This document shows, one piece after another, positions 1-11,335 of a stretch of DNA of 34,252 nucleotides. This DNA is from Deltaproteobacteria bacterium. Its GTDB lineage: Bacteria; Desulfobacterota; Desulfarculia; Adiutricales; Adiutricaceae. Below the pieces are notes generated by a model. It saw nothing but the letters and a program-made list of their open reading frames with translations, made no database searches and was not told the origin of the DNA. The translations under genes were made by a program, and so were the position numbers. Positions within the stretch are counted from its first letter, which is position 1. Every line of letters starts with the position of its first letter. The stretch covers positions 1 through 34,252 of the forward strand of contig JAITKA010000019.1 of the NCBI GenBank assembly GCA_031278635.1, in the 5' to 3' direction.

Positions 1-2
1 GC

Positions 3-251
3 GATTCAAAGACGAGAAGCCAGCTGGTCTTTACCACGCATGACTCTCTTTTGATTGACAGGCAAGTCCTGCGAACCGACGAGATGTGGGTAATGGAAAG
101 AAATTCCGAAGGATCCACTGACCTTTGCTGTTTAGGCGATTATAAGGGTATCGAGCGCGAGAAGGATATCCATAAAAGTTACCTTTTGGGAAGATACGGT
201 GGTATTCCTAGAGTGGTAAATGGCGGCCTGTCAGTACAAGATGATGATTAA
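3..251 (+). CDS. AAA-family ATPase, COG1106/RloA type, C-terminal fragment
   Basis: Only the last 82 codons are in the window; the frame is open to the left edge, so the real start lies outside. The fragment reads QLVFTTHDSLLID, then VMERNSEGSTDLCCLGDYKG, then YLLGRYGGIPRV. It matches from memory the C-terminal part of AAA_15/AAA_21 ATPases (COG1106, called RloA in restriction-linked loci). There a TTHD segment holds the H-loop histidine, followed by a (F/V)(V/M)EK..EG...L..L.D(Y/F)KG segment and a YL.GRYGA(I/V)P tail. Such proteins are often accessory and linked to phage defence, frequently with RloB next to them; no RloB-like gene follows here. An ATG-less count from residue L17 (TTG at 51) would give a false 66-aa ORF. 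Family assignment is fairly firm; function is not demonstrated. Confidence 0.75.
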   Translation, partial: DSKTRSQLVFTTHDSLLIDRQVLRTDEMWVMERNSEGSTDLCCLGDYKGIEREKDIHKSYLLGRYGGIPRVVNGGLSVQDDD

Positions 252-365
252 GGCGTATGATAAGCATGCTTTAGCCTAGCGATAGCGAGTTTTGGTATCT
301 AGAGTAAGATATTTCCACGATAGGGGTAGTTAGGGGCCAAGGGTTTTCGATTCGGGTTAGACATG

Positions 366-405
366 AAAAAAGGGTTCACGCGGCAAACTTGTCACGTAAA
401 CCCTT
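366..405 (-). terminator. Rho-independent terminator after tRNA-Thr
   Basis: On the minus strand the arms AAGGGTTTACG and CGTGAACCCTT (395-405 and 370-380) form an 11-bp stem with one wobble or mismatch. They are followed directly by a run of six T. It sits 9 bp after the tRNA 3' end and would end the pnp/tRNA transcript. Confidence 0.8.
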
Positions 406-413
406 GAATTTAC

Positions 414-489
414 TGGAGCCGGCAATGGGACTCGAACCCGCAACCCCCTGATTACAAATCAGGTGCTCTGCCAATTGAGCTATGCCGGC
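414..489 (-). tRNA. tRNA-Thr (anticodon UGU)
   Basis: The reverse complement folds as a 76-nt cloverleaf. The acceptor arms are GCCGGCA (489-483) and TGCCGGC (424-418). The anticodon stem-loop is CCTGA-TTTGTAA-TCAGG with anticodon TGT. The T-arm carries GTTCGAGTC. The discriminator base is T, and CCA is encoded in the genome at 416-414. It lies 63 bp downstream of pnp in the same direction and is probably cotranscribed with it or read from a promoter I cannot see. Confidence 0.97.
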
Positions 490-510
490 GGTCGTTTTCC
501 CCGGAAAGGG

Positions 511-538
511 CCCCTCCCTGGCCTGGGCCTGGGAGGGG
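511..538 (-). terminator. GC-rich hairpin between pnp and tRNA-Thr
   Basis: An 8-bp perfect stem (CCCCTCCC and GGGAGGGG) with a 12-nt loop lies 14 bp after the pnp stop codon. There is no good T run on the minus strand, so it is more likely an RNA 3'-end or processing hairpin than an efficient intrinsic terminator. Confidence 0.4.
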
Positions 539-552
539 TTTGGGGGTGATGG

Positions 553-2622
<2,070 letters not shown>

Positions 2623-2639
2623 TTTTTTCCCTTTTCCCC

Positions 2640-2666
2640 GGCCCGATCGGTTATCCGGATCGGGCC
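2640..2666 (-). promoter_or_regulatory. pnp leader hairpin
   Basis: A perfect 9-bp stem, GGCCCGATC and GATCGGGCC, with a 9-nt loop lies 17 nt before the pnp start codon. In Escherichia coli a leader hairpin cut by RNase III and then attacked by PNPase gives pnp autoregulation; the same use here is inference from position only. Confidence 0.5.
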
Positions 2667-2845
2667 TTGGGTTTCCCCGTCGCAAATCGGGCTACCGCCG
2701 CCCCAAAACGCTTGCCTATAGCGGGGATCCTTCTGTGCTTTTTTACTGACTCTCACCTGTCCGGCCGGGGCGGTACGTTCCGGCCGACTCGAGGGGCCCC
2801 ATTGGCCGGCCGCTGGGGCCGGAAGGGGTGACCCAACCGACAAAC

Positions 2846-2874
2846 AATATACAAATGAGATATTTTGTCGTCAC
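2846..2874 (-). promoter_or_regulatory. sigma-70-type promoter for pnp
   Basis: Minus-strand elements are -35 GTGACG (2874-2869, 4 of 6 matches), a 17-bp spacer and -10 TATATT (2851-2846, 5 of 6). This AT-rich island lies inside very GC-rich DNA between rpsO and pnp. It would give a leader of about 215 nt rich in GC hairpins. Confidence 0.5.
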
Positions 2875-2944
2875 GGCCCGGCCTGGGGCCGGGCCTTCCG
2901 TCTTTAACCAAAAACGCTTTCCATCGGGGGGCCAAAGGGCCCAG

Positions 2945-2986
2945 AAAAACGCCATCGGTTATCCGGCGGCCCTTTGGGCGAGCCGG
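2945..2986 (-). terminator. possible rpsO terminator or attenuator
   Basis: Eight bases after the rpsO stop a nested hairpin forms: CCGGC/GCCGG outside and GCCC/GGGC around an AAA loop. A GTTTTT run follows only 13 nt later. The distance makes it a weak intrinsic terminator; partial read-through to pnp is plausible. Confidence 0.35.
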
Positions 2987-2994
2987 GGGCCTTT

Positions 2995-3264
2995 TTACTT
3001 GCGCAGGCCCAGGCTGCCGATGATTTCACGGTAGCGGTTGACGTCTTGCCTTTTGAGGAAGTTAAGTAGCCTGCGCCTTTGGCCGACCAGCTTTAAAAGG
3101 CCCCTTCTGGACGTGTGGTCCTTATGGTGGACCTTAAAATGCTCGGTCAGGTTGGCGATTCTCTCGGTCAGGAGGGCCACCTGGACCTCCGCGCTGCCGG
3201 TATCGGATTCTCCCCGGCGATATTTAGCGATTAGTTCCGCTGTTTTCTCTGAAGTGATGGACAT
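2995..3264 (-). CDS. rpsO: 30S ribosomal protein S15
   Basis: 89 aa, the exact family length. S15 binds 16S rRNA helices 20-22 early in 30S assembly. The conserved segments are all present: [15 protein letters not shown], the [19 protein letters not shown] loop, and [16 protein letters not shown] with YREII near the end. The start is supported by AAGGAG seven bases upstream. It follows truB by 37 bp and precedes pnp, the common truB-rpsO-pnp order. Confidence 0.98.
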   Translation of the reverse strand: MSITSEKTAELIAKYRRGESDTGSAEVQVALLTERIANLTEHFKVHHKDHTSRRGLLKLVGQRRRLLNFLKRQDVNRYREIIGSLGLRK

Positions 3265-3301
3265 GGATCTCCTTGCCTACGTTTGGGATTATGCCGGCCT
3301 C

Positions 3302-4240
3302 TCAGCCGGACGCTAAGACCCGCAGGGGCCGCAAGAAAGGCCCCTCGGGCGTTCCGGGCTGTCGGCGCTCATGGGGGCTCTCGGCCGGATCGACGATCTG
3401 GCCGATGGCCGCGAGGCTTCCGCCCGGGGCGATGATTTTATAGGTGCCCGCGGCCCTGGCCGGCGGGGCGAGTTTCCGGCCCTGGCAAAGGGCCTTGACC
3501 TCGGGGCCCGAGAGCGGGAGCTCGGGCAGATGGCAGAGGGCTTGCCTGGGGGAGAGGAGCTTGGCCAGGAGCTCCCCGTGGCTCCCGGGGATGGGCCCGG
3601 CCGCCGAGACCTCGAAGGGCCCGGCGGAAAGGCGCCTCAGGCCGGAGAGGCAGCCGCCGCCCAGGCCCAGGGCCTGGCCCAGGTCACGCGCCAGCGACCT
3701 GACGTAATAGCCCTTGGAGACGTCGGCCCGCACGGTAGCCACGGGAGGCTCGTAGGCGATGAGCCTAAGGGCCCTGGCCGTGACCGGCCGGGGGGCCAGG
3801 GGGATCTCGCGGCCGGCCCTGGCCGCCTTGTGGGCGGCCACGCCCGAGACCTTTATGGCCGAGAAGGCCGGGGGGACCTGCTCGGTCAGGGCCTCAAGGG
3901 CGCTTAGGGCCGCAAGGACCTCGCCGGCGGGGGGGTAGGCCCCGTCCCACTCCGAGAGGGTTTGGCCGGTGACGTCCAGGGTGTCGGTCAGGAGACCCAG
4001 GCGAATCTCGGCCAGGTAACTTTTGTCGGCCTCGGCCATGAAGGGGGCCAGTTTCGTGGACGGGCCCACCAGGACGAGCAAAAGGCCCGTGGCCATGGGA
4101 TCCAGGGTCCCCGTATGGCCACAGCTTTTCGTCTTGGCCAGCTTCCTGACCATGGCGACCACGTCGTGGCTGGTCGGGCCCTTGGGCTTGTCGACCAAGA
4201 GAAGGCCGTTGGCCTGGGACTGCGGGGACGGGTCGCTCAA
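3302..4240 (-). CDS. truB: tRNA pseudouridine(55) synthase TruB
   Basis: 312 aa, normal size. It converts U55 in the tRNA T-loop to pseudouridine. The N-terminus has GLLLVDKPKGPTSHDVV, then HTGTLDPMATGLL with the catalytic Asp, then KSYLAEIRLGLLTDTLDVTG and KGYYVRSLARDLG. The C-terminal third is a PUA-like region with lower conservation. The start is a TTG that overlaps the nrnA stop (TTGA), so translation is probably coupled. No strong ribosome site is visible, and the family motif begins only 12 residues in, which leaves little room for another start. Confidence 0.96.
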   Translation of the reverse strand: MSDPSPQSQANGLLLVDKPKGPTSHDVVAMVRKLAKTKSCGHTGTLDPMATGLLLVLVGPSTKLAPFMAEADKSYLAEIRLGLLTDTLDVTGQTLSEWDGAYPPAGEVLAALSALEALTEQVPPAFSAIKVSGVAAHKAARAGREIPLAPRPVTARALRLIAYEPPVATVRADVSKGYYVRSLARDLGQALGLGGGCLSGLRRLSAGPFEVSAAGPIPGSHGELLAKLLSPRQALCHLPELPLSGPEVKALCQGRKLAPPARAAGTYKIIAPGGSLAAIGQIVDPAESPHERRQPGTPEGPFLRPLRVLASG

Positions 4241-5274
4241 GCGCTTTTACCGGCCCGGGGGAGGGCGCCCAGCTTGGTCAGGAGCTTTTCCATGGCCACC
4301 TCCGGGTGGGGACTGTCGTCCTGGTAGGCGGCGGCCTGCTTGTGGCCACCGCCGCCATGGGCCCTGGCCAGTTCCCTTACGTCGACGCCGGGCCGGCTGC
4401 GCAGGCTCACCCTGGTCTGGCCGTGGCCGTTGACCTTGAAGAAGGCCACCATGTCGACGCCGGTCAGGAGAAGGGGGTACTCGACCAGGCCCTCGGCCTC
4501 GGCGAGGCAGGATCCGGTTTGATCCAGCATTTTCTGGGTCAGGATCATGGTGGCCAGCCGGCCCCCCTGGTGGAGGTCGATGGTGGAAAGGGTTTCCGTG
4601 AAAAGGCGCATCCTGGTGATGGACCAGTTGCGCTTCAGGTAATCGTTTATGTGCTCTATGTCCCCGCCCATGGAGACCAATAGGGAGGCCTGCCTCAGGC
4701 ACTCCGCGGTGGAGTTGCCCTGGCTGAAGGAGCCGGTGTCGCTCATGAGGGCGGTCAGGAGCGCCTCGACGATCTGGGGCGTGAACTCGGCCCCCAGGGC
4801 CTCGATGACCTTGAAGACCAGCTCGGCCGTGGCCGAGGCCCGGTGGTTCACGTAGGTCACGAGGGCGTGGTTGGGGGAGCGGTCGGCGTGGTGATCGATT
4901 GCCACGACGGGCGGGAGGCTTTCCGGGGGCTGGTTCTCGGCTTCCGGCCAGACCCTGAAGGCGGCCAGGCAATCGACCAAAACCAGCAGATCGTGCCTTT
5001 GGGCGAGCTCGGGGCAAAAGGCCACGGGCACGATGAAGTCCTTGCCCTCGGTCAAAAACCCCAGGCTCGTCGGGAAGGTGCCCGAATAGCCCACGGTCAC
5101 CTCACGTCGTTCGGACCTTAGGGCCAGGCACAGGGCCAGGGCCGATCCCATGGCGTCGCCGTCCGGGTTTTGGTGACCCATGATCAAAATCCTTTTGGCC
5201 TCGGTGAGGTAGGCCAAAAGCCGCTCCGGCGGATGGGACTGGGTTTGGCTGTCATGGCTTCCCGGGTGGGTCAT
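4237..5274 (-). CDS. nrnA: DHH/DHHA1 phosphoesterase, NrnA-like oligoribonuclease/pAp phosphatase
   Basis: 345 aa. Family members hydrolyse very short RNAs (nanoRNA) and 3'-phosphoadenosine 5'-phosphate with Mn ions. DHH motifs seen: MGHQNPDGDAMGSALAL near residue 33, LVDC at about 97, VAIDHHAD near 123, and LMSDTGSFSQGN near 190. The C-terminal DHHA1 motif GGGGHKQAAAY lies at about 305. The position between rbfA and truB is typical for this family in Firmicutes and Desulfobacterota. The protein extends about 20 residues before the first conserved segment, so the exact start is less sure than the identity. Confidence 0.93.
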   Translation of the reverse strand: MTHPGSHDSQTQSHPPERLLAYLTEAKRILIMGHQNPDGDAMGSALALCLALRSERREVTVGYSGTFPTSLGFLTEGKDFIVPVAFCPELAQRHDLLVLVDCLAAFRVWPEAENQPPESLPPVVAIDHHADRSPNHALVTYVNHRASATAELVFKVIEALGAEFTPQIVEALLTALMSDTGSFSQGNSTAECLRQASLLVSMGGDIEHINDYLKRNWSITRMRLFTETLSTIDLHQGGRLATMILTQKMLDQTGSCLAEAEGLVEYPLLLTGVDMVAFFKVNGHGQTRVSLRSRPGVDVRELARAHGGGGHKQAAAYQDDSPHPEVAMEKLLTKLGALPRAGKSA

Positions 5275-5355
5275 CGGGGCTCCGGGGGGCGCTGGCTACG
5301 GTTATTGGGGTTCGCTGGGGGCATCGGTTATGGCTTGCCGGTTCCTTCGTTTTGT

Positions 5356-5787
5356 CTATCGGGCCTCGGGGCCCGCCTCATCCGGGCCCGATTCGGCGGG
5401 TGCCGAAACGGCGGGGCCAGCCCCGGCCGGGTCCGCCTCGGGGGCGGCGGGGGCTATGGAGTTCAGGAGCTCGCCTACGCGCTGGGCGTGCCCTGGGTTC
5501 AGGTCCCGCTCGAAGATGAGCTTGGGCGTGTGCTTGCGGTCCAGGGTCGAGGCCAGGCGGGAGCGGATGAAGCCGGTGGCCTTTCCCAGGGCCTTCTCGG
5601 CATCCGAGATCCTGTCGCCGTCCCCGATCAGGCTATAAAAGAGCCTGACCGTGCTTAAATCGCCGCTGACTATGGCTTTGGTCACGGTCACCCCGAAAAG
5701 CCGGGGGTCCTTCGTTTTGGTCAGCAAAAGCTCGTTGACCGTGGAAAGTATCAGCCTATTCGTTCTGTCGAGTCGGACTCGGCTCAT
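5356..5787 (-). CDS. rbfA: ribosome-binding factor A
   Basis: 143 aa. RbfA binds the 30S subunit and helps 16S rRNA 5'-end maturation. Family features: RLDRTNRLILSTVNELL at the N-terminus, KDPRLFGVTVTKAIVSGDLSTVRLFYSLIG, ALGKATGFIRSRLASTL, and TPKLIFERD. The last 35 residues are an Ala/Pro/Glu-rich tail beyond the KH-like fold, which is not conserved in the family. The start overlaps the ylxP 3' end by 32 bp, indicating translational coupling. Confidence 0.95.
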   Translation of the reverse strand: MSRVRLDRTNRLILSTVNELLLTKTKDPRLFGVTVTKAIVSGDLSTVRLFYSLIGDGDRISDAEKALGKATGFIRSRLASTLDRKHTPKLIFERDLNPGHAQRVGELLNSIAPAAPEADPAGAGPAVSAPAESGPDEAGPEAR

Positions 5788-6187
5788 TTTGGTCTATCCG
5801 TTCGGCGCCTTCCGTCCCGGGTTGGCGCCCGTCATTGGTTGCCGTTGGCTGGAAGGGGGGCCCTTCCATGCCCATGGCTTGCTCGTAGGCCTCGTCCGCG
5901 TAAAGCGGGCAGATGGTCTCGGAGTCGACCACCTCGGCGTCGACCACGTCGTCGACGAAATTAAGGATATGGTCAAGCACCCGGTTGAGGACGCGGGCAT
6001 CCGAGCCCATGACCGAGAAGCCGACCACGGCCGTCTCGTGCCGGTCCTGGCCGCCCACCTCGGAGGCCGAGGCGTTGAAGCGGGCCTTGACCCGTCCCAG
6101 AAGGCTTTTGACCACCCGCCGTTTTTCTTTGAGGCTGGAGTTGCCCTCCATGCGCAGGGTCACCAGAAGGACGCCGACGACGACCAT
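5756..6187 (-). CDS. ylxP: DUF503 family protein (YlxP-like)
   Basis: 143 aa. The first 95 residues are the DUF503 fold: MVVVGVLLVTLRMEGNSSLK, EKRRVVKSLLGRVKARFN, ASASEVGGQDRHETAVVGF and an extended helical end. The family is almost always in the infB-rbfA cluster, so a role in ribosome assembly is suspected; no reaction is known to me. The last 45 residues are Pro/Glu-rich and overlap rbfA. The downstream gene order infB-ylxP-rbfA matches Bacillus and many Desulfobacterota. Confidence 0.9.
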   Translation of the reverse strand: MVVVGVLLVTLRMEGNSSLKEKRRVVKSLLGRVKARFNASASEVGGQDRHETAVVGFSVMGSDARVLNRVLDHILNFVDDVVDAEVVDSETICPLYADEAYEQAMGMEGPPFQPTATNDGRQPGTEGAERIDQNEPSPTRQNE

Positions 6188-6251
6188 GTCTCACCAATTC
6201 GCCAGCCCCGGCCCGGGCCGCGCCCGGGGCGCCGGGGGCTTGCGCCCGGCC

Positions 6252-9200
6252 TTACTTGGCCGCCTCGGCCTGGGCGGCGTTGGCCTTGTTGGCCGCCTGG
6301 GTGGCCGCTTCTTTCATGTGCTCGTTTATCAGGTCGACCGTGGCCGCCGTCTCCTCGATCTGGTAGATCTCGATGCGGTCGCCTTCCCTGACGTCCCCGT
6401 GGCCCTCAAGGCTCAGGCCGCACTCGTAACCGGACATGACCTCCCTGACATCGTTTTTCTCCCTCTTGAGGGAGGCCACCCGGCCGTCGTAGACGACCTC
6501 CTTGTCGCGGATGAGCTTGGCCCTGGCCCCCCTGGTGACCTTGCCGTCGGTGACGTAGCAGCCGGCCACCTGGCCGATTTTGGTGATGTGGAAGATGGCC
6601 CTGACATCGACCTGGCCAATGATCTTGACGTTCTTGATCGGATCCAGGAGGCCGGCCATGGCCTCCTTGATGTCCTCAAGGAGCTTGTAGATGACGTCGT
6701 AGTAGCGGATCTGGACTTCCTCGGCCTCGGCCATCTCCTGGACCTTGATGGCCGGGGGCTTGACCCCGAAGCAGATGATCAGGGCGTTGGAGGCCGAGGC
6801 CAGCATGATGTCGGTCTCGGTGACCACGCCTATGGCCGTGTGGATGACGGTGATCTTGATCTCCGGGGTGGAGAACTTGCCGACCTGATCCAAAATGGCC
6901 TCAAGGGAGCCCTGCACGTCGGCCTTGATTATGAGGTTGAGGCCCTTGACGGCCCCGGCCTTGATGTGGTCGAAAAGGTTTTCCAGGGTCAGCTTGGAGG
7001 TCTTGACCAGGACCGACTCCCTCTGCTTGAGGAGCCTGTGCTGGCTGACCTGCTTGGCCTGCTTTTCGTCCTCCATGACTATGAACTCGTCCCCGGCCAG
7101 CGGGATGCCGCTTATGCCTTGGATCTCCACGGGGACGGCCGGGCCCGCGTTCTCGAGCTTCCGCCCGTCGTCACCGAACATGGCCCGGATCTTACCGTAG
7201 AAAACGCCGCAGACGTAGGTGTCGCCTTGCCTGAGGGTACCCTCGCCGACCAAAACGGTGGCCATGGCCCCGCGGCCCTTGTCTAGCCTCGCCTCGATGA
7301 TGCGGCCCTTGGCCGGGCCCTCTTGCCTGGCCTTAAGCTCGAGGAGATCGGCCTGGAGGAGGATCATTTCCAGGAGCTCGTCGACCCCCTGGCCGGTCTT
7401 GGCCGAGATGTCCACGAAAACCGTGTCGCCGCCCCAGGCCTCCTGGGTCAGGCCCAGCTCCATCATCTGGCGCCGGATGCGCTCGGGGTCGGCCCCGGGC
7501 TTGTCGATCTTGTTGACGGCGACGATAATGGGCACCTTCGCGGCCTTGGCGTGATCGGCGGCCTCCCTGGTCTGGGGCATGACCCCGTCGTCGGCGGCCA
7601 CTATCAGGATGACTATGTCGGTCACCTGGGCCCCCCTGGAGCGCATGGCCGTGAAGGCCTCGTGGCCGGGCGTGTCAAGGAACGTGATGTAGCGCTGGCC
7701 CACCATGACGTGGTAGGCGCCGATGTGCTGGGTGATGCCGCCGGCCTCGCCCTCCTGGATCTTGGTCTCGCGGATGTAGTCCAGAAGGGAGGTCTTGCCG
7801 TGGTCGACGTGGCCCATGATGGTCACCACCGGCGGGCGGGGGACCAACGGGTACTTCTCGTCCACGTCCGGGAGGGGCAGGTAATCGCCCTCGTCGAAGG
7901 AGGACTTTTCCACGTCGTAGCCGAACTCGGCGGCGACCAGGGTGGCGGTGTCAAAATCCAGGGACTGGTTGATGCCGGCCATGACCCCCAGGGCCATGAG
8001 CTTTTTGATGATGTCCCCGACTTTGAGGGACAGGCGGTGGGCCAGTTCGGAAACCGTGATGACCTCGTCGACTTTGATGCGGCGCTTGATGGCCTTGGGC
8101 ACGGTGATCTCCGTCTTGGACAGGTTCTTTTTCGCCGATTTGGGCTTCCTGGTCCTGGTTCTCTCCCAGGTGCCCTCGGAGTAAAGGTCGGTGCGTTCCA
8201 CCAAGAAATCACGGCGCTTGGCGGACTTGATGTCGTCGATGGTCCTTTCCGTGAAGCCGCCCTTCTTTTTGCGGAAGTTGCGCTTACGGGAGGGGGCGTT
8301 ATCGGCGGCCTGGGGTTGCTGGGCCGGGCGCGCGCCGGCGCCGGCCGGGCCGGGCCTGGGCGAGGGCAGGGGCCTTAGGCCCTGCGGCGCCCTGGGGGTG
8401 GCCTGGAAGCGGTTGACCCTCTCGCCCGGGGCTTTGCCCGGGCCGCCCGCGGGGGCCGCGCCCTGGCGGTTCTTGTCGTGCCAACCCGTGGCCACGCCGA
8501 TGACCTTGGCCGGCTCGTGCTGGGAGCGGTTCAGGGTCAGTTCCCTGGTGATCCTGGGACCGGACCTGTCCGGCCGCCGCTTGGGCTGGGCGTCGGCGTC
8601 CGTGGCCCCGTCGGCCGCGGCTATCTCCACCGTCCGATGGGTCGGGCTATCGCCCCTGCGCGCGTAGCCGCCCCTGCCGTCCTCCTGGGGCTTGGCCCCG
8701 GCGTCGAGCTCGGCGCCCTGGCCCGGCCTGGGCCCGGCCGCCTCCTGGGCGGCCCCGGCCGGCTGGCCGGCTTGCGGGGGGGTGGCCTCCGCCGGCGGGG
8801 CCGGCTGGGCGACGGGGGGGATTTGGGCGGCGGCGTCGGCGCCCTGGGCGGTCGCCGCCAAAACGCCGTCGGGGGGAAGAACCTGAGCTGTTTGGGTCGG
8901 GGAGAGTTTCATGAAATCGGGAAGCTCGTTTTTGTCCGCGGCGGCCGAGGGCGTCCTTTGGTTGCCTCGATTGTCCGGAGTTGCGTTGATCTCTTGGGTG
9001 CCGATGATTGTGGCCTTGTCATAGGGGCCGGCGGCGATCCGCGCCGGCCTGGGCGAGGCCTCCGCTGACGGGGCGTCCGCCCGGGGTTCCGGCGCGTGGC
9101 CGGGGGGCGAGTCGCCGGGCGCCGACTCGGGGCCGGGCTCCATGGCCCGCTGGGCCGCGTCGGCCCCGTCGTCGCTTTCCTGATCGGTCTCGGCCGCGTC

Positions 9201-9431
9201 GGGGTAACTCTGCGAGGATTTTTTCCGGCGCTTGACCACGGTCACGCCCTTGGAGGCCGTCTGGGCCGCGGAGACCCTGGTTATAATCTCCTGGGCGACG
9301 CTTTCCTCGACGCTGTGCGACGGCCCGAGTTTCGTCCCGGGCAGGATCGACAGTTCCCCCATTTTTTGAAGCAGCTCGGAGCTCGACATCATAAGCTCTT
9401 TGGCTAGCTCGTGAATCCTTTTCTTAACCAT
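6252..9431 (-). CDS. infB: translation initiation factor IF-2
   Basis: About 1059 aa, at the long end of the family. IF-2 is the GTPase that brings fMet-tRNA to the 30S subunit. An IF2_N domain opens at [21 protein letters not shown], then about 380 residues of Ala/Pro/Gly-rich linker follow, then a second IF2_N-like region ([23 protein letters not shown]). The G domain starts near residue 537 with GHVDHGKT, then [12 protein letters not shown] and SAKTGQG; domains II-IV follow to the end. Two starts are possible: ATG at 9431 (family-like, overlapping the ylxR stop by 8 bp) and ATG at 9446 (five residues longer, with AGGA directly before it). I chose 9431 because homologues begin at this motif. 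Confidence 0.97.
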   Translation of the reverse strand: MVKKRIHELAKELMMSSSELLQKMGELSILPGTKLGPSHSVEESVAQEIITRVSAAQTASKGVTVVKRRKKSSQSYPDAAETDQESDDGADAAQRAMEPGPESAPGDSPPGHAPEPRADAPSAEASPRPARIAAGPYDKATIIGTQEINATPDNRGNQRTPSAAADKNELPDFMKLSPTQTAQVLPPDGVLAATAQGADAAAQIPPVAQPAPPAEATPPQAGQPAGAAQEAAGPRPGQGAELDAGAKPQEDGRGGYARRGDSPTHRTVEIAAADGATDADAQPKRRPDRSGPRITRELTLNRSQHEPAKVIGVATGWHDKNRQGAAPAGGPGKAPGERVNRFQATPRAPQGLRPLPSPRPGPAGAGARPAQQPQAADNAPSRKRNFRKKKGGFTERTIDDIKSAKRRDFLVERTDLYSEGTWERTRTRKPKSAKKNLSKTEITVPKAIKRRIKVDEVITVSELAHRLSLKVGDIIKKLMALGVMAGINQSLDFDTATLVAAEFGYDVEKSSFDEGDYLPLPDVDEKYPLVPRPPVVTIMGHVDHGKTSLLDYIRETKIQEGEAGGITQHIGAYHVMVGQRYITFLDTPGHEAFTAMRSRGAQVTDIVILIVAADDGVMPQTREAADHAKAAKVPIIVAVNKIDKPGADPERIRRQMMELGLTQEAWGGDTVFVDISAKTGQGVDELLEMILLQADLLELKARQEGPAKGRIIEARLDKGRGAMATVLVGEGTLRQGDTYVCGVFYGKIRAMFGDDGRKLENAGPAVPVEIQGISGIPLAGDEFIVMEDEKQAKQVSQHRLLKQRESVLVKTSKLTLENLFDHIKAGAVKGLNLIIKADVQGSLEAILDQVGKFSTPEIKITVIHTAIGVVTETDIMLASASNALIICFGVKPPAIKVQEMAEAEEVQIRYYDVIYKLLEDIKEAMAGLLDPIKNVKIIGQVDVRAIFHITKIGQVAGCYVTDGKVTRGARAKLIRDKEVVYDGRVASLKREKNDVREVMSGYECGLSLEGHGDVREGDRIEIYQIEETAATVDLINEHMKEAATQAANKANAAQAEAAK

Positions 9432-9738
9432 CCCTTTGACACCCATTCCTGTGAAAATGAAGCCCGCTTGACCGCGCCAGATCCGAGAGATCGGGATCGG
9501 TCACCCTCAAGGCCTTGGCCAGCCTGCCTTTGGCGACCGCCTTGGCCAGGCATTGGGGGGATCCCATGCAGATCCAAGCCCCGCGTCCCGGCCGTTGGCC
9601 CTTGGGGTCAAAAATAACCCTGGCCCCGCCGGTCCCGCCCGGCTCCGCGGCCAGCCTCAAAAGTTCCGGGGCCGGCCGCCTGGCCCGGCAGCCGACGCAA
9701 GTCCGCCAAGGCCCCTGACCCTCGCGTCTTCCGGCCAC
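9424..9738 (-). CDS. ylxR: YlxR (DUF448) RNA-binding protein
   Basis: 104 aa. The family signature RTCVGCRARRPAPELLRLA is at residues 12-30, followed by GRGAWICMGSPQCLAKAVAKGRLAKAL. Members are small nucleic-acid-binding proteins linked to RNase P or transcription control; the role in this lineage is not established. The start is GTG three bases after the nusA stop, with GAGGAGG inside the nusA end as ribosome site. It overlaps infB by 8 bp, so the nusA-ylxR-infB trio is tightly coupled. Confidence 0.93.
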   Translation of the reverse strand: MAGRREGQGPWRTCVGCRARRPAPELLRLAAEPGGTGGARVIFDPKGQRPGRGAWICMGSPQCLAKAVAKGRLAKALRVTDPDLSDLARSSGLHFHRNGCQRDG

Positions 9739-9741
9739 GCC

Positions 9742-11127
9742 TTACGCGGCCTCCTCCGGCCCGTCGGCGGCCTTTTTGGGGCCATCGCCCAGAGCCTCGG
9801 GGGGCTCGGACTCCCGCTCGGACTTCTGGGAGAAGAAATCCTTGGCCATGGCCTCGCGGACAGCCTCCTCGGCGTCCTCCCTGGCCAGATTGTCGACGTA
9901 TTCCTTGGCCGCGTTCCAAATCTGGTTGGCCTTGGCCTCGGTCACGCCCTCTATCATGGAGAGCTGCGCCGGATCGACCTCGGTTATGTCCTTGGCCGAG
10001 CCGTAACCCAGCTCGAACAGCAGATCGGCCGTGACCTCCCCCACGCCCGGGAGGCGCAGGAGCGACTGGTAGCCGTCCTTGAGGGAGCGCTGGTACTTGC
10101 TCTCGTTCTTGACATCGATGCGCCAGCCCACCAGCCTTGAGGCCAAACGGACGTTTTGCCCCTTGCGGCCGATGGCCAGTGACAGTTGATCGTCGGGGAC
10201 GATGACCTCAAGCGACCGGGCCTCCTCGTCCATGACCACCCTGAGCACCGCCGCCGGGGCCAAAGCGCTGGCCACGTAATGGGCGATGTCGGGGCTGTAG
10301 GGGATGATGTCAATCTTTTCCCCCTTGAGCTCCTGGACGACGCTCTGGACCCTTGAGCCCTTAAGGCCCACGCAGGCCCCGACCGGATCGATTTCCCCGT
10401 CGGTGGTGGTGACGGAGATCTTGGCCCGGCTGCCCGGCTCCCTGGCCACGGCGACTATCTTAACGATGCCCTCGGATATCTCGGGCACCTCGGCCTCGAA
10501 CAGCGCGGCCAGAAAGTCGGGGTGGGTCCTGGAGAGTATGATCTGCGGGCCCCGGCTCACCAGCTTGGCGTCGATGATAAGCGCCCTTAGCCTATCGCCC
10601 CGGTGATGGTAGGATTCCTTGGGGATCTGCTCGGTGGACGGCAAAAGCGCCTCCGAGCGGCCGAGGTTCAGGATGATGTTGCCCTTGTCGACCCTCTGGA
10701 TGATGCCGTTGACGATCTCGCCGACCCGATCCTTGTACTCGTCGAAGATGAGATCCCGCTCGGCGTCCTTCATCCGCTGGATGATGACCTGCTTGGCCGA
10801 CTGGGCGGCTATGCGCCCGAAGTTGGAGGCGTCAAGCTTAAGCCCCAACTCCTCGCCCAAGGCCGACTCGGGGTCAAGCTTCTTGGCCTCCTCCAAAGAG
10901 ATCTGCGTACCGGGGTTGGTGACTTCCTCGACCACTTCCTTGAAGTGAAAGACGTCGATCTCGCCGGTTTCCTCGTTGAAGGTGACCTCGAAGTTGTCCG
11001 AGAGGCCGTATTTCCTCTTGGCCGCCGACTTGATGGCTTCTTCCAGGGTGATGATCAAGACCGAGCGGTCCAAACCCTTGTCCCGGCAAATTTGATCGAT
11101 TATTCTCTTAAGTTCCTGATTGTTCAT
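9742..11127 (-). CDS. nusA: transcription termination/antitermination factor NusA
   Basis: 461 aa. NusA binds RNA polymerase and nascent RNA and tunes pausing, termination and antitermination. The N-terminal RNAP-binding domain covers about 1-125, with LEEAIKSAAKRKYG. The S1 domain is near 135-200 (VNGIIQRVDKGNIILNLGRSEALLP). Two KH domains follow, with DPVGACVGLKGSRVQSVVQEL and LAIGRKGQNVRLASRL. A helix-hairpin-helix region (LLRLPGVGEVTADLLFELG) lies at about 350-420. The last 40 residues are acidic. The start ATG has no strong ribosome site. A 208-bp AT-rich gap separates it from rimP, longer than usual in this operon. Confidence 0.97.
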   Translation of the reverse strand: MNNQELKRIIDQICRDKGLDRSVLIITLEEAIKSAAKRKYGLSDNFEVTFNEETGEIDVFHFKEVVEEVTNPGTQISLEEAKKLDPESALGEELGLKLDASNFGRIAAQSAKQVIIQRMKDAERDLIFDEYKDRVGEIVNGIIQRVDKGNIILNLGRSEALLPSTEQIPKESYHHRGDRLRALIIDAKLVSRGPQIILSRTHPDFLAALFEAEVPEISEGIVKIVAVAREPGSRAKISVTTTDGEIDPVGACVGLKGSRVQSVVQELKGEKIDIIPYSPDIAHYVASALAPAAVLRVVMDEEARSLEVIVPDDQLSLAIGRKGQNVRLASRLVGWRIDVKNESKYQRSLKDGYQSLLRLPGVGEVTADLLFELGYGSAKDITEVDPAQLSMIEGVTEAKANQIWNAAKEYVDNLAREDAEEAVREAMAKDFFSQKSERESEPPEALGDGPKKAADGPEEAA

Positions 11128-11335
11128 TTGAAAAACAACCCAGAAGTCTTCGACCTAAGTCAAAGTAGGAATTAGGTTCGAAACTATTCAAACCAAAGTT
11201 ATTTATTAAATATCCTCGCATCAAAAAAAAGGTTAAACTTTCAATCAACTACAAGGCGTAATGAAAACATACAAATTATGCGATAGTACCGTCTTCGGTC
11301 TCACAACCATAGGCCCGTGTCCTTGGTCTTGGCTA
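11128..11335 (-). other. AT-rich gap between rimP and nusA
   Basis: No gene is seen. The stretch is strongly AT-rich compared with its flanks and contains a T8 run and TTGATG/TTGACT hexamers, but no pair with a well-spaced -10 that I would call a promoter. It may hold a secondary promoter for nusA. Confidence 0.4.

Noticed and set aside
5651-8378. Long plus-strand frames over ylxP and infB (up to 457 aa)
   Set aside because: They lie opposite well-identified genes, have skewed composition and no ribosome site.
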